Below are positions 63,973-64,000 of a stretch of DNA of 64,000 nucleotides, one piece after another; the stretch's first letter is position 1; every line of letters starts with the position of its first letter. Under the pieces are notes generated by a model, which worked only from the letters and a program-made list of their open reading frames with translations, made no database searches and was not told the DNA's origin. The translations under genes and the position numbers were made by a program. Source of the DNA: Clostridium sp. AM58-1XD. GTDB lineage: Bacteria > Bacillota > Clostridia > Lachnospirales > Lachnospiraceae. The stretch covers positions 26,903 through 90,902 of the forward strand of contig NZ_QSDR01000018.1 of assembly GCF_003464085.1 (NCBI RefSeq). The letters are read 5' to 3'.

Positions 63973-64000
63973 TATAATATTTAAACTTTATTCCTAGAAT

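Overview
The window looks like chromosome from an anaerobic, spore-forming Firmicute of the Lachnospiraceae (Clostridium cluster XIVa) type. The pointers are strong AGGAGG ribosome sites, mid-range GC, a SpoVB-type MOP flippase, a NifS/NifU pair followed by mnmA, a DUF1189 protein, TAXI-type TRAP transporters and the small DUF6774 protein. Genus cannot be fixed from the sequence alone.

Layout. Positions 1-10000 hold the end of a chromate transporter, a HOGA-like aldolase with a YhcH protein, a PrpR-type sigma-54 activator, an RraA-type aldolase, a TAXI-TRAP transporter and a MATE pump. Two clear -24/-12 promoters flank the activator. Positions 10000-16000 hold a DUF3885 protein, a BFD-like iron-sulfur protein, a lactonase plus DUF6282 amidohydrolase pair, a MATE pump and a LysR regulator. 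Positions 16000-31400 form an organic-acid block: a second TAXI-TRAP system, two more LysR genes, two 2-hydroxycarboxylate (2HCT) carriers, an esterase, a metallo-hydrolase, citX and citC, a second RraA protein and a fused aconitase-like hydratase. Positions 31400-40000 hold a metallo-hydrolase, a MATE pump with its MarR regulator, an LTA-synthase-like sulfatase, an ABC exporter and the MOP flippase. Positions 40000-49200 are housekeeping: nifS, nifU, DUF1189, mnmA, a cell-wall amidase, and the complete riboflavin operon ribD-ribE-ribBA-ribH under an FMN riboswitch. Positions 49200-64000 hold tRNA-Ser and tRNA-Ala, a GGDEF protein, a decayed msrA, a cysteine desulfidase, a CGGC protein, an amidase, a PHP phosphatase, a Na/Pi cotransporter, the glycolytic genes gap-pgk-tpiA, and a MATE pump with a PadR regulator and twin operators.

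How it fits together. The left half seems devoted to uptake of di- and tricarboxylates (two TRAP, two 2HCT systems) and their cleavage by pyruvate-type aldolases (HOGA-like, two RraA-like) with an aconitase-like hydratase. Control is by one sigma-54 activator and three LysR proteins. The substrates are not determinable here.

Quality note. At least 18 otherwise well-conserved reading frames, including mnmA, nifS and ribH, are broken by single-base indels, nearly all one-base losses and many in short homopolymers. I treat these as probable sequence errors and annotate the repaired genes across the break. The msrA remnant differs: it carries in-frame stops and looks genuinely dead.

Most unusual signal. 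A family of about 100-nt structured intergenic elements occurs four times (291-397, 24511-24639 reverse, 54439-54540, 59304-59410), with a conserved core and stem arms that change in compensating ways.
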